A DNA stretch of 13,796 nucleotides from contig MU859475.1 in assembly GCA_033297205.1 (NCBI GenBank), positions 1-13,796 of the forward strand. The letters run 5' to 3'. This document shows positions 1 through 7,829 of this stretch, piece after piece. The notes beneath the pieces were generated by a model. It did no database searches. It was given only the letters and a program-made list of their open reading frames with translations, and was not told the origin of the DNA. The first letter of the stretch is position 1. Every line of letters starts with the position of its first letter. This DNA is from Pseudoneurospora amorphoporcata (lineage: Eukaryota; Ascomycota; Sordariomycetes; Sordariales; Sordariaceae). The translations under genes and the position numbers were made by a program.

Positions 1-587
1 TGTAGTACAAAGATGTGGATCTTGCACGCTTCAACTTCCGGCTGTGTATTGCTTGATTAGGGATCCAGCATCGCACTCGGTGGCCGGATTATTTTATGTC
101 CTATATAGGTCCTTGCGTAGGGTTCGCAGGGAGACGATATCTCGACGGAAGAACCTGTTTCTCAGCAAATCTATAATATTTACAGCACCGAGCATCAGCC
201 ATCGCCCATCGGGGTTCGTTGCCCCGGGTAGATTCGATCTACTGCACATTCACTTCTCCGGCTGCACATTAAGACTCACTCCGACGTCTACATGCAGGAG
301 ATGCGCAACATTATGTGGGCAACGGTGCCCGGTTGTTATCTCCTCGCTGCCCACATTCACGAACAGTCTGTGACAAATCTACTACACGCTGGAGTACGAG
401 GTCCAGATGACTTGTGCAAGTGAGTCAAGGCAACCAATTTAACCCACGTGGGAATCCAAATCACCGGTATAAAGTTGAATCTAGCGGAAAGCACGGAAAT
501 TTTATTTGGATAGCAGTCGGAGAAAGCGTCTGCATATATATCTACATGTTCGACACCGACAAGTCACGACAGGGCCACAGGGGAAGC
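1..587. other. Left-edge region without a confident gene
   Basis: No complete gene is visible. The best coding-like stretch is an open frame on the + strand from 232 to 423, about 63 codons, containing MQEMRNIMWATVPGCYLLA and ending in TGA. It has no clear start, because a TAG at 229-231 precedes it, and I recognise no family. From about 424 to 587 the sequence runs open into the F-box relic but no longer resembles the sister copies. The stretch may be the decayed front of copy 1, a fragment of another gene, or ordinary intergenic DNA. Confidence 0.3.
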
Positions 588-1075
588 ATCGACTTTTACG
601 ACCAAACCGGTATTAACCTACATACCATAGAGGACCAGGTCCTTACAACAACTATCCAGCTCTACAAGGGTATTACCGCTGCCCGTTTTTGCTTTGGTAA
701 GCCCCGGCGCTATTCCGCGCCCCCCGGCCCGGTCGGCGTTAACGCCAACCAAATTATACCCAACCCTAATATTTTCTCTTATTCGAGCCTTTTATATAAT
801 TGCCTACAATACTTTAAGTCTTTCACTTTCGACTTCGGCGCCGTCTATTCGATGATGAATTTCAAACGCTACGAACCGGGCTATCTAACCGGCTCGCCAC
901 CTACAATCGAGCGCCTGACTCTCGTAGGAAACCGAGTCAACTCGGAACTACCCTACGAGGATTGTACTATCGAAAGCTTTAACGGCTGACTTTCGTAGGA
1001 AACCGAGTCAACTCGGAACTTCCCTACGAACTTTTCACCATCGACAGACTTGCCGGCTAGCTGAGCACTAGATGC
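588..1075 (+). pseudogene. F-box-like family relic (copy 1, middle fragment)
   Basis: This fragment aligns with about residues 189-313 of the intact protein encoded at 4441-5865. Shared blocks include GINLHTIEDQVLTT, APPGPVGVN, NIFSYSSLLY, PGYLTG and PPTIERLT. The matching frame is open to the stop at 987-989. The N-terminal F-box part and the C-terminal third are absent. At 986 a second, frame-shifted partial copy of the preceding 71 bases begins. In it the Trp codon corresponding to the AGWLST block of copy 3 has become TAG, and homology ends around 1070. The fragment is closer to copy 3 than to copy 2, since it keeps the APPGPVGVN segment that copy 2 lacks. The near-intact frame over some 130 codons suggests recent decay or past selection. 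It cannot encode an F-box protein as it stands. Confidence 0.75.
915..1056 (+). repeat. 71-bp imperfect tandem duplication inside F-box relic
   Basis: Unit 1 (915-985) and unit 2 (986-1056) both begin with CTGACT and share about 45 bases with two mismatches, including GTAGGAAACCGAGTCAACTC. They then diverge. The unit length is not a multiple of three, so the duplication itself shifts the frame. The 3' part of unit 2 (ACCATCGACAGACTTGCCGG) resembles the intact copy at 5380-5400 more than unit 1 does. Slippage or unequal exchange between family members could explain this. Confidence 0.75.
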
Positions 1076-1530
1076 CGGCCGGGTAGACTACCTGGTACTA
1101 GGGCGGGCCGGCACTAGGCTTGTTCACGGGACAGTGGTCAAGGTCAGGTCGGTCCCAGCCGCATATTTACTATTATGGCGGTATATCAAATTAAAAAGGG
1201 TGCGCGAGGACATTAGGGACGGTGCGGGAAGTTAAGCTCTTATCGAAAGGACAGAACGGAGAAAAGCGTCGACACTACAACAATTGTCGCAAACAACGCC
1301 CTTTCTTTACCAGACGAATCGACGACTGTTGACTTCCTTCAATCCCTCTACGGGTTAACCTTCATTTAGTACCGACAAGGACAAAATAACTACGCCTATA
1401 AAGCTGAAGGCGCAAGCTCATCGAACCGACGCGACAATCCTCATCGACGTTGAGGTCTTGTGACCCCCATCCGATCGACCAACCTGGACCAAGGCATTTT
1501 TCATGTGTTGGAAGTCCGTGCCCTGGGCCG
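1076..1530. other. Intergenic region between copies 1 and 2
   Basis: No gene can be supported. A GGGCGGGCCGG block at 1101-1111 followed by TTCAC at 1123-1127 resembles the GGGCC/TTCAC promoter blocks at 1525-1560 and 3656-3775 and may be a degraded promoter duplicate. A coding-like + strand stretch at 1217-1366 (containing SLPDESTTVDFLQSLYGL) is bounded by TAG at both ends. It runs on, after the TAG at 1367-1369, in the same frame to a TGA around 1449-1451. I do not recognise it. Confidence 0.35.
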
Positions 1531-1582
1531 CCCATTCACTGGGCCTTGCCCATTCACTGGCACACGCCTTCCAGGTATTTAG
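1531..1582 (+). promoter_or_regulatory. Promoter of F-box copy 2
   Basis: Two direct repeats of CCCATTCACTGG lie at 1531-1542 and 1549-1560, 18 bases apart, in GGGCC-rich sequence. A TATA-like TATTTAG follows at 1576-1582. The downstream leader to ATG 1667 is pyrimidine-rich and has no ATG. The same order (GGGCC, doubled CATTCACT, TATTTA) precedes the intact copy 3. The function of the boxes is inferred from position and conservation. Confidence 0.5.
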
Positions 1583-1666
1583 GCCGCCCGGGTTTCCGTT
1601 TCTCCTCTTCCGTTAGGCAACCCAATCAAGCCCTTTTCGTTGTCGCCTTTTCCAGCCTCCAACATC

Positions 1667-3057
1667 ATGTCTTCGCGACGGTTCCTGCCGGGAACGTCGC
1701 CGCTTGAGCGGCTACCCATGGAGATGCTTGAGGTGGTCGCCCAGTTCTGCAGCGGTGTCGCCGGTGTTTCCCCTTCCGAGGAGGCCGATGTTTTTACCAA
1801 CGATATTATCAACCCATACCTGGACTCGGCAGCGCCAAACACCTGGCAGCCTGCATACACAGACCTCAAGTCATTGACCCTTACTTCCAAGACCTTGTAC
1901 AATCCGGCTCAGCGCGCGCTATTCAAAGTCGCCGTAGTCAACACCACCAGCGGACTAATGCGCCTTCTTCGGACCCTGCTTCAGCATCAGGAGAAAAGAA
2001 ACCTAGTTCGTTGCTTCATCGCGAACATCGACGACCACATGCGCCCGCTCCCATGCACGCTCATTTCACCTCCGCCTCTGGTGTTTGGCGAATTTCTGTA
2101 CTATGTTTACCCGATACTCTCGGACACCGTCATTGATCAGCTCCCAGCACACAGCTTCTTTCGTCGGACTGTACCTCTGCTGAAAGACATCTTCCAAGCG
2201 TTAAACACTCGCTTCAAAATAACACTTCGGCTCATTGAATCCACAGAGATCAACCTGCACACCCTCGAGGATCAGATCATGACGGCGACCATTCAGCTCC
2301 TGCCCAATCTGCAAGCCACCCGCATCTGCTTTGGCACTCCCACTCGCCATCAAGCCCGACGTGTGCCGAGAAGCCAGCCGGTCGCCAACCCCCCATCTAT
2401 GCCTCACTCCTTCACGACTACTATCCGCCCAACTTCAAGTCCCTGACCTTGGACTTCAGCGCTCTCCTCGCCCTCACGAACTTCAAGCGCTACGTCCCAG
2501 GTTATCCAACTGGCTTGCCCCCCTCGGTCGAGCGTCTTACCTTGATCGGCAGTAGGACTGATGCAGTGCTCCCTTTTGAGCTGTTCGACCTCAACGTTCT
2601 TTCCAAGTGGCTCAGTAGCAACACCATACTTCGCGAGCTGAGAATGCTTGACGGTTTTGATAGGCTGATCAAGTATAGGCGCTTCCGCCTCGGGGATCCC
2701 AACTTCAAGAGCTGGAACGACGTCCTGCTCACCTACCAGTTTACGCTGGAGGTGCTTACGATGGGCTCGTATGCTCCATTCCAAGCGGCGCCGCAGGCGC
2801 GGTATGGGCCCTCCGGGATGCTGGATTGCCTATATGACATGCACAAGCTGCGGAAGCTCAAGGTCCCGCTACATGCCCTCAGTGGCCAGGAGTTCGGTCT
2901 CCCTCCCGGCGAGGACGACTGCACGTATTACATGCGGACCACACTTCCTCCTTCGTTGAAGAAGATGGAGGTGATGGTTATGAACTCGCAACAGGGTGCC
3001 AGTGGTGAAGAGGGAACAGAGAACGAATGGAGCGTTGTTGAGTACAACCAAAAGTAA
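1667..3057 (+). pseudogene. F-box-like protein (copy 2), broken by a one-base frameshift
   Basis: The frame opens at ATG 1667, which has A at -3, and continues to about 2394; the rest is read one frame over to TAA 3055-3057. The first part contains an F-box-like start (LERLPMEMLEVVAQF), a spacer of about 40 residues, then SLTLTSKTLYNPAQRALF. The second part resumes exactly where the sister protein does (SLLHDYYPPNFKSLTLDF, PGYPTGLPPSVERLTL, SGMLDCL). A run of six C at 2389-2394 is the likely site: one additional C joins both frames and gives about 463 residues against 474 in copy 3. No intron of suitable size with GT/AG and a branch site is visible there. The cause may be a real recent inactivation or an assembly error in the homopolymer. 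F-box proteins usually recruit substrates to Skp1-cullin ubiquitin ligases; that role is assumed here from the N-terminus only. Confidence 0.72.
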
Positions 3058-3640
3058 TGTTAGTTACTATTGGCACAGAGCACGTCATGTATTCGTTTCG
3101 GGACGGTGTAGGACTAGGCAAAGGTTAGGTATACCGAGGTGTGCTAGCCGGGAGTGCCTCTTCGAGAAGATACCTCTAGGCTTATTAGGTAGCGAGCGGG
3201 CTCAAAGCGTGATGGTTTATTAGAACAAGGTGTTATCAAAGCCATCATAATGTTCTGCAGACTGGAGGTTCCCTTACACGAGGTGGATATGATTTCCGCA
3301 TAGTTTTCTATAAAAATAGTTGCCCTCTGGACTTCGTCTCTCACTGGCTAGAGATAGCGTACATTACTCTTTTTCTCACATCACTAACTCGAATTATTGA
3401 CAAACTGTTGCGTCGTAGCTCGTGATCATGTCGTCCATATAAATATGTTTAACACAGACGTTAGGTACTCGAAAGTTCTTAGGACATGGACGTCAAGCAA
3501 GAGGCTGGTAGGCGGATTTGGAAGTGTATTTAACCCGTTAAGTTTGTTTTATCAACCTTCGGCCGTGAAAAGACGCCAATACTCTATTTCAGCAGGATTG
3601 CCTCAATGTTGGTGAAGATATCAGCAAGTGTCCGGAAAGG
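3058..3640. other. Intergenic region between copies 2 and 3
   Basis: About 580 bases of mixed composition with no credible gene. It holds the 3' end of copy 2 and the far upstream sequence of copy 3. TATAAAAAT near 3310 and CATATAAATATG near 3437 are TATA-like but have no coding frame at a fitting distance. Short open frames here show no recognisable motif. Confidence 0.5.
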
Positions 3641-3806
3641 TTCACTCACGTGCACGGGCCGGCCTGGGGCCGGGCCGGGCCCCTTCACTCCCGAACCATT
3701 CACTCCCGGCCGGGGCTCACCGGCGCGTTGAAGGTTCACCCGCACCTGCCACTTCACACGCAGTTCACATTCACTGACCAAAAATGTGGACACCCAGACT
3801 ATTTAA
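3641..3806 (+). promoter_or_regulatory. Promoter of F-box copy 3 with TTCAC array
   Basis: Seven TTCAC pentamers occur within 135 bases, starting at 3641, 3684, 3699, 3735, 3753, 3764 and 3770. Two of them lie in the octamer CATTCACT (3697-3704 and 3768-3775) that also occurs twice before copy 2. A palindromic E-box CACGTG lies at 3647-3652, a binding site type used by fungal bHLH factors. GGGCC repeats fill 3656-3683. TATTTAA at 3800-3806 is the likely TATA element, followed by C-rich sequence suited to a start site near 3830. Which factor binds TTCAC is unknown. Confidence 0.55.
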
Positions 3807-3830
3807 TCCTCCTTGGCTCCAACCCCGACC

Positions 3831-4440
3831 AAACTTCTTTCTTCAACAAAACACCACCGCACCCTCGATTGCACCGAGGAACGCACACAACCCAGTGCCA
3901 CACAACTGTCTCCCACAATCAGTTGTGTGACAACGTTAGCGATTGCATCGAAGATTACCTTATTAATTGGTCTTCGAAAGACGAAACAGAAGCTGCAACT
4001 TCCTACCAAGCATCGCTGACTCGAATACCCATCGACACTCGACGCTGGATTCGACGCGGCGGCAACTTTCTCGTCACTCCGAGTGCTGCTTATCTTTTAC
4101 GACAACACGCCCTCTCCCTCTGACGGAATCTTATCTTTCCAGTTTCGTGTCTCCGGTATTATCCATTCCGCGCGCCTGCCAACGAATCCAGTCAGTCACC
4201 TCTTATCGACGCGAAGATCGCTCATCGAGTCGAAACCTCAACTAGGGCCTGATTCGTACATAACTTGTAGGTTGCATCACGCTTTACCCTGGACGCTCCA
4301 TAGTCAACCTTGATCATTGACTGAACTAACCGCTAGCCCCTTCCAGAACTCGTCTTCAACCATCCAGCACTAGCGGCACTCAAAAAGACAAGCGACCCGA
4401 GCGATTAGCACAAAGATCGCAACCAAAATCACTTCCATCC
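3831..4440 (+). other. Long ATG-free 5' leader of F-box copy 3
   Basis: From 3787 to 4440 there is no ATG in any frame over 654 bases, although roughly ten would be expected by chance. The stretch is C- and A-rich, as fungal leaders often are. This supports one transcript from the TATTTAA at 3800 whose first AUG is the annotated start at 4441. The exact transcription start is inferred. Confidence 0.5.
4267..4346 (+). other. Possible 80-nt intron in the 5' leader of copy 3
   Basis: The donor GTAGGT at 4267-4272 fits the fungal GTRNGT consensus. A branch-site-like CTAAC lies at 4326-4330, and the acceptor TTCCAG ends at 4346, 16 bases further. Size and spacing are typical of ascomycete introns. 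There is no coding constraint to confirm it, so it is a candidate only. Confidence 0.3.
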
Positions 4441-5865
4441 ATGGCAAGTCCTCAGCAGACCCCATCCCAGAAAGGATGGTCACGACTTGAGCAACTCCCG
4501 CCGGGAGCGCTCTGGACAATCGCCGAGTTCGTCGGCGACATTGCCATTGTTACTCAAAGCGAAACTGCCGACAATTTCACCGAAACCGTCCTCGATTCAT
4601 CAGCGGCAAATGCATGGGAACCGAATTACAACGACCTTCAATCGTTGGCCCTTGTTTCTACAAGCTTCAGGTACCCAGCACAGCGCGCTCTTTTCCGAGT
4701 CGCCGTCCTAAAGACCACCGGTGGCCTGATGCGCTTTTTACGAAGCCTTCTCATGTACCCGGACAACCGGTGTCGCGTACGCTATATGGTAGCTGCTATA
4801 GCAGATCACATCCGCGCACCACCCATCCGGGATATCAATCCTCACCCCTTGGTTCTATCGGAATTCATGCATAACATTTACCAGCTGATGTCCACCCCTT
4901 CAGCAAATCTTCTTCCTGAACACAGCTTCATCCGGCACACGTTCGAAAGGTCCCTCGATACCGTTTTCGCCACTCATCCTGCACAATGGACCGACGCGAT
5001 CACCCAAATCATCGACCAGCGTGGTATCAACTTCCACGCCATCGAGGACCAAGTCCTCACAACGGTCGTTCAAATCTGCACAAAAATCACGGCTGCTCGC
5101 CTTTGCTTCGGTGAGCCCGGACGCCCTCCCGCGCCCCCCGGGCCGGTCGGCGTCAATATCCACCAAGTTGTACTTCATCCCAATATTTTTTCCTATTCAA
5201 GCCTTTTATACGACTGCCCACAAGACCTTAAATCTTTAACTCTCGACTTCGGCGCTATCTATTCAATGACGAACTTCAGACGCCACCAGCCGGGTTACCT
5301 AACCGGTCTGCCACCTACGATTGAACGCCTAACAGTCGTAGGAAACCGGGCCGATTCGGAACTCCCCTATCAAGATTTTACCATCGGAATCTTTGCCGGC
5401 TGGTTGAGCACCAACCACCAACTGCGTGAGCTCAGGCTTGTCGACGACTTCGACAAGATGGTTCGATATACCGACAGTAGGGCTACGCACGTTGCCAATC
5501 CAGGTGCTCAGCCTGCCCAAACGCTGAACTGGAATGGCATTTTTCTCTCTTACGCAGACACGCTGGAGGTTCTGGAGATGGGCTGGGACCGTCCATCCGC
5601 CTTGGGGATAAAGGCCCGATTTGGCGAGTCGGGAATGTTGGATTGCTTGCCTCAGATGGGCAGGCTCAGGTTTCTCAAGGCGCCGTTAATCACTCTCGGA
5701 GGCGACTTTATTGTGCCTTTGGGAAATGATGACAAGGTTATCGATTCCGTTCGGACCGGATTCCCTAACAGCTTGAAGAAGGTTGATCTCCTGGTGGTCA
5801 ACCCCCCTCAGACTCGGGTGGAACGGACCGACCTGAAGTGGAGGGTTGTCGAGTGCCGCCTTTGA
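4441..5865 (+). CDS. F-box-like protein (copy 3, intact)
   Basis: Intact single-exon gene of 474 residues. The start is the first ATG after an ATG-free leader and has G at +4. Residues 16-33 (LEQLPPGALWTIAEFVGD) resemble the first helices of an F-box. After an acidic spacer of about 35 residues, 66-87 (LQSLALVSTSFRYPAQRALF...) match its second half, so the F-box appears split or atypical. Residues 263-345 contain short LxxLxL-type strands (DLKSLTLDF, TIERLTVV, LRELRLVDDF) and 375-410 more (LEVLEMG, GMLDCL, LRFLKAPL), suggesting degenerate leucine-rich repeats. There is no signal peptide or membrane segment, so it is probably cytosolic or nuclear. By family analogy it would be a substrate adaptor of an SCF ubiquitin ligase; the substrate is unknown. 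Copies 1 and 2 upstream on the same strand are its broken paralogs. The F-box assignment is moderate; a fungal family of unknown function is the alternative. Confidence 0.8.
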   Translation: MASPQQTPSQKGWSRLEQLPPGALWTIAEFVGDIAIVTQSETADNFTETVLDSSAANAWEPNYNDLQSLALVSTSFRYPAQRALFRVAVLKTTGGLMRFLRSLLMYPDNRCRVRYMVAAIADHIRAPPIRDINPHPLVLSEFMHNIYQLMSTPSANLLPEHSFIRHTFERSLDTVFATHPAQWTDAITQIIDQRGINFHAIEDQVLTTVVQICTKITAARLCFGEPGRPPAPPGPVGVNIHQVVLHPNIFSYSSLLYDCPQDLKSLTLDFGAIYSMTNFRRHQPGYLTGLPPTIERLTVVGNRADSELPYQDFTIGIFAGWLSTNHQLRELRLVDDFDKMVRYTDSRATHVANPGAQPAQTLNWNGIFLSYADTLEVLEMGWDRPSALGIKARFGESGMLDCLPQMGRLRFLKAPLITLGGDFIVPLGNDDKVIDSVRTGFPNSLKKVDLLVVNPPQTRVERTDLKWRVVECRL

Positions 5866-6378
5866 GGCCAGAGACTTGACCTACTTGAGACATGTGCTGA
5901 TGCTCTGCGCGCGAAGCACATGGTGCAAGTTCAAGTAAGAAAGAAGTGGAACATAAGGGAGGCTAAAATGGTATGGGAGAATGAATGGAAAGCGAAGGTG
6001 GATGCAATGACATCGTATGTAAAAGGTCTATGTAAAGATAGCTTCGATAATGGAGGATACCTCTATGGAACAATGTGGTTAACGTACCACGACTATGGAA
6101 CCCATGGTTGCTTCACCTTTGGGAGAGGATGGAATACAGGAACGTGTAACACTAGATATTCCAGAAGAGAAAAGGAGAAGGAGAATTGACCAATGCTACC
6201 GATATACTGTACCGAAAAAACGGGCAGCGCGAGTAAGACTGAGGAAAGTGTGTAGAGAGCTAGAGATAAGGTACTTGTGAGAATGTGAAAGTAATTCAGT
6301 GATGACTAGGTACTGGTCATGGTGTAAAAAGAGACAAGAAACGTGTGTAGAAGTTTATTTATACCTTAGTAATGTGTC
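5866..6378. other. Region downstream of copy 3, no supported gene
   Basis: This presumably contains the 3' UTR of copy 3. From about 5930 to 6190 the + strand is markedly purine-rich and open for 89 codons from ATG 5920, but the product has no recognisable motif and biased composition. On the - strand a strong TATAAATA lies at 6363-6356, and an ATG in good context (GCAACCATGG) lies at 6105-6103, but it is followed by only eight codons. I do not call a gene on either strand. Confidence 0.4.
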
Positions 6379-6563
6379 TTAGTTTCTGTAGTACTTCTGT
6401 TTTGACTGTGATTCCTGTCCACTACCTCCACCAGTCTGAGACATGTTTCTTGAGGAACTGAAACAAAAAAACCGTCCCTCACTGCCACTGCCACATTCCC
6501 TATCGTATGCGAAGCTCCCGTCCATTTCTCTTAGCTTTATGCCCGCCAGTGAAAAATTCGAAC

Positions 6564-7118
6564 CTACCTAGTACCTAACCACGTATTGTGAAAGCGAGCG
6601 CACGTCACACGCTCGTAGACTTGCCCATGTTCATCTTCTCCAATATGAACTGGCTGTAACATCAGCGTGTATATGTAGAAGCCATCCACACTAAGATACC
6701 TCTAGGAAAAGAAGCAAAGAGCGACGAGGTGTAAGGTTGTGTTGCCATTGACTTCCTCCAGTGAAAACGGCTGTCCTTTATATCCAGTTTTAGAATGAGC
6801 GTGAGCCGTCGGCTGTGAGATAAAAGAACTGGAAGGTGAGGCATACTTCCACACAAGGCGGCCAGCTTGATCGCCAGAGGTATGCTGGCCTTCGGAATGT
6901 CCGGAGGTAATTGTAAATGTAACATCACATACGGCCCCCTTTATACCTCTAATGAGGAAGTTCACATTCGGGTATTGGCCGTAAACCTTGGAGCGGCTCA
7001 AAATCTCTCTTTCATCTGCTGGCCAAGAGAGATTTTTGTCAGCGTAGGAGATGCGTAAATCTGAGGGATATCCCTCGGGTATGTGGCACGAGCGATTGAC
7101 AGACTGAGCTGGCTGAAG
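6564..7118 (-). pseudogene. HET-type protein relic (C-terminal part)
   Basis: One minus-strand frame from 7118 to 6564 reads coherently with a single internal TAG at 6704-6702. It resembles the C-terminal part of the intact HET protein at 7830-10121 in the same order. DEREILSRS matches DKEEIIRRS; AVCDVTFTITS matches EVFDLTITCKR; LEEVNGNTTLHL matches FEKVEGNSHRLL; and IGEDEHGQVYERVTC matches VGEDDGRPIFERVNC. The catalytic-like HET core and everything N-terminal is missing, because a TAG at 7121-7119 and AT-rich satellite-flanking DNA precede it. Downstream, a donor GTAGGT at 6567-6562 and an acceptor TTTGTTTCAG ending at 6458 would join in frame to a short last exon (6457-6379, ending QKYYRN and TAA), although no good branch site is visible. 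The TAG sits at a pyrimidine-rich CTAG and could mimic an acceptor, but the sequence before it aligns as coding. It is probably a truncated paralog on the same strand as the intact gene. Confidence 0.6.
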
Positions 7119-7260
7119 CTACGGTGTGCTGGCGTATTAACCTTGCTAGAGTCTATTTGTTTTGTAGTATTACCCAAAGTTTTAGGACTTTGTCGCTTTC
7201 AACCATTTATTCTTATTACCTACTTTTTCGTTAGCTCCCATTATTACTCCTATCATATTG

Positions 7261-7396
7261 CTTCATTGTTTCATTGCTTCATTGTTTCATTGCTTCATTG
7301 CTTCATTGCTTCATTGCTTCATTGCTTCATTGCTTCATTGCTTCATTGCTTCATTGCTTCATTGCTTCATTGCTTCATTTCTTTATTACTTTATTA
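7261..7396 (+). repeat. Octanucleotide satellite (CTTCATTG)n
   Basis: Fifteen consecutive 8-bp units fill 7261-7380. Units 2 and 4 start with T instead of C, and the last unit ends in TT. Two degenerate units (CTTTATTA) extend to 7396. Because 8 is not a multiple of three and the unit has no stop, all three + frames read the same cyclic octapeptide SLLHCFIA, which creates artificial open frames. The reverse complement has TGA in every 24 bases of each frame. It lies between the HET relic and the intact HET gene. Confidence 0.97.
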
Positions 7397-7829
7397 CTTG
7401 TTACGTACCTGAGTTTTTTAGTCATTGGAATTGAAATGTTGAATTATCGTTGGGAGTCGAATGTTGGGTACCCTCCGGTGTGAACTTAGTACCTTACTTC
7501 AGTTACTTGTAGTTGGCACGGAATCTTTTCCTTCCAAACTTTGCAAAACTTTGTCAAACGGGCATAGGACACATTTGGGCCACCGTAGGAGCCACTCAAA
7601 CCACCAGCCACTGCCCAGCTGTATTATATTGAAGGTGATCTTGTGTCCAGCCGGCCGAGCCATGCCCACTCTTCAGCACCACCTCTCTTGGCAAGATTTC
7701 TTGCCCCCAATCATTTCTAGCCTTATCTTCTTCTCAATCCAACATCAACTTCTCTTTCGACTTCTTTGTCCCTGTTGTCCAAGAGGTAGAATGACACTGG
7801 CGGCTCTCTTTGCGTCCCCAACAGCAAAA
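7397..7829. other. Intergenic region / 3' flank of the HET gene
   Basis: About 430 bases with no supported gene. The part next to 7829 should hold the 3' UTR of the minus-strand HET gene. AATATAAT at 7630-7623 on the minus strand is the only weak polyadenylation-like signal seen. Open frames on the + strand here and into the HET gene are antisense shadows. Confidence 0.45.

Noticed and set aside
5920..6189. 89-codon + strand frame after copy 3
   Set aside because: Purine-rich composition, no recognisable motif and position in the likely 3' UTR; no evidence of a promoter of its own.
6082..6363. Minus-strand TATAAATA with downstream ATG in good context and a GTACGT donor
   Set aside because: The first exon would be six codons, no convincing second exon follows, and the transcript would run antisense into copy 3.
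6702..6932. 231-nt intron in the HET relic (GTATGT at 6932, CTAG at 6702)
   Set aside because: Signals are good and phases agree, but the enclosed sequence aligns as coding with the intact HET protein, so the TAG is better read as a nonsense change.
7083..7483. Open frames on the + strand through the octamer repeat
   Set aside because: They are produced by the stop-free satellite unit and encode only the SLLHCFIA cycle.
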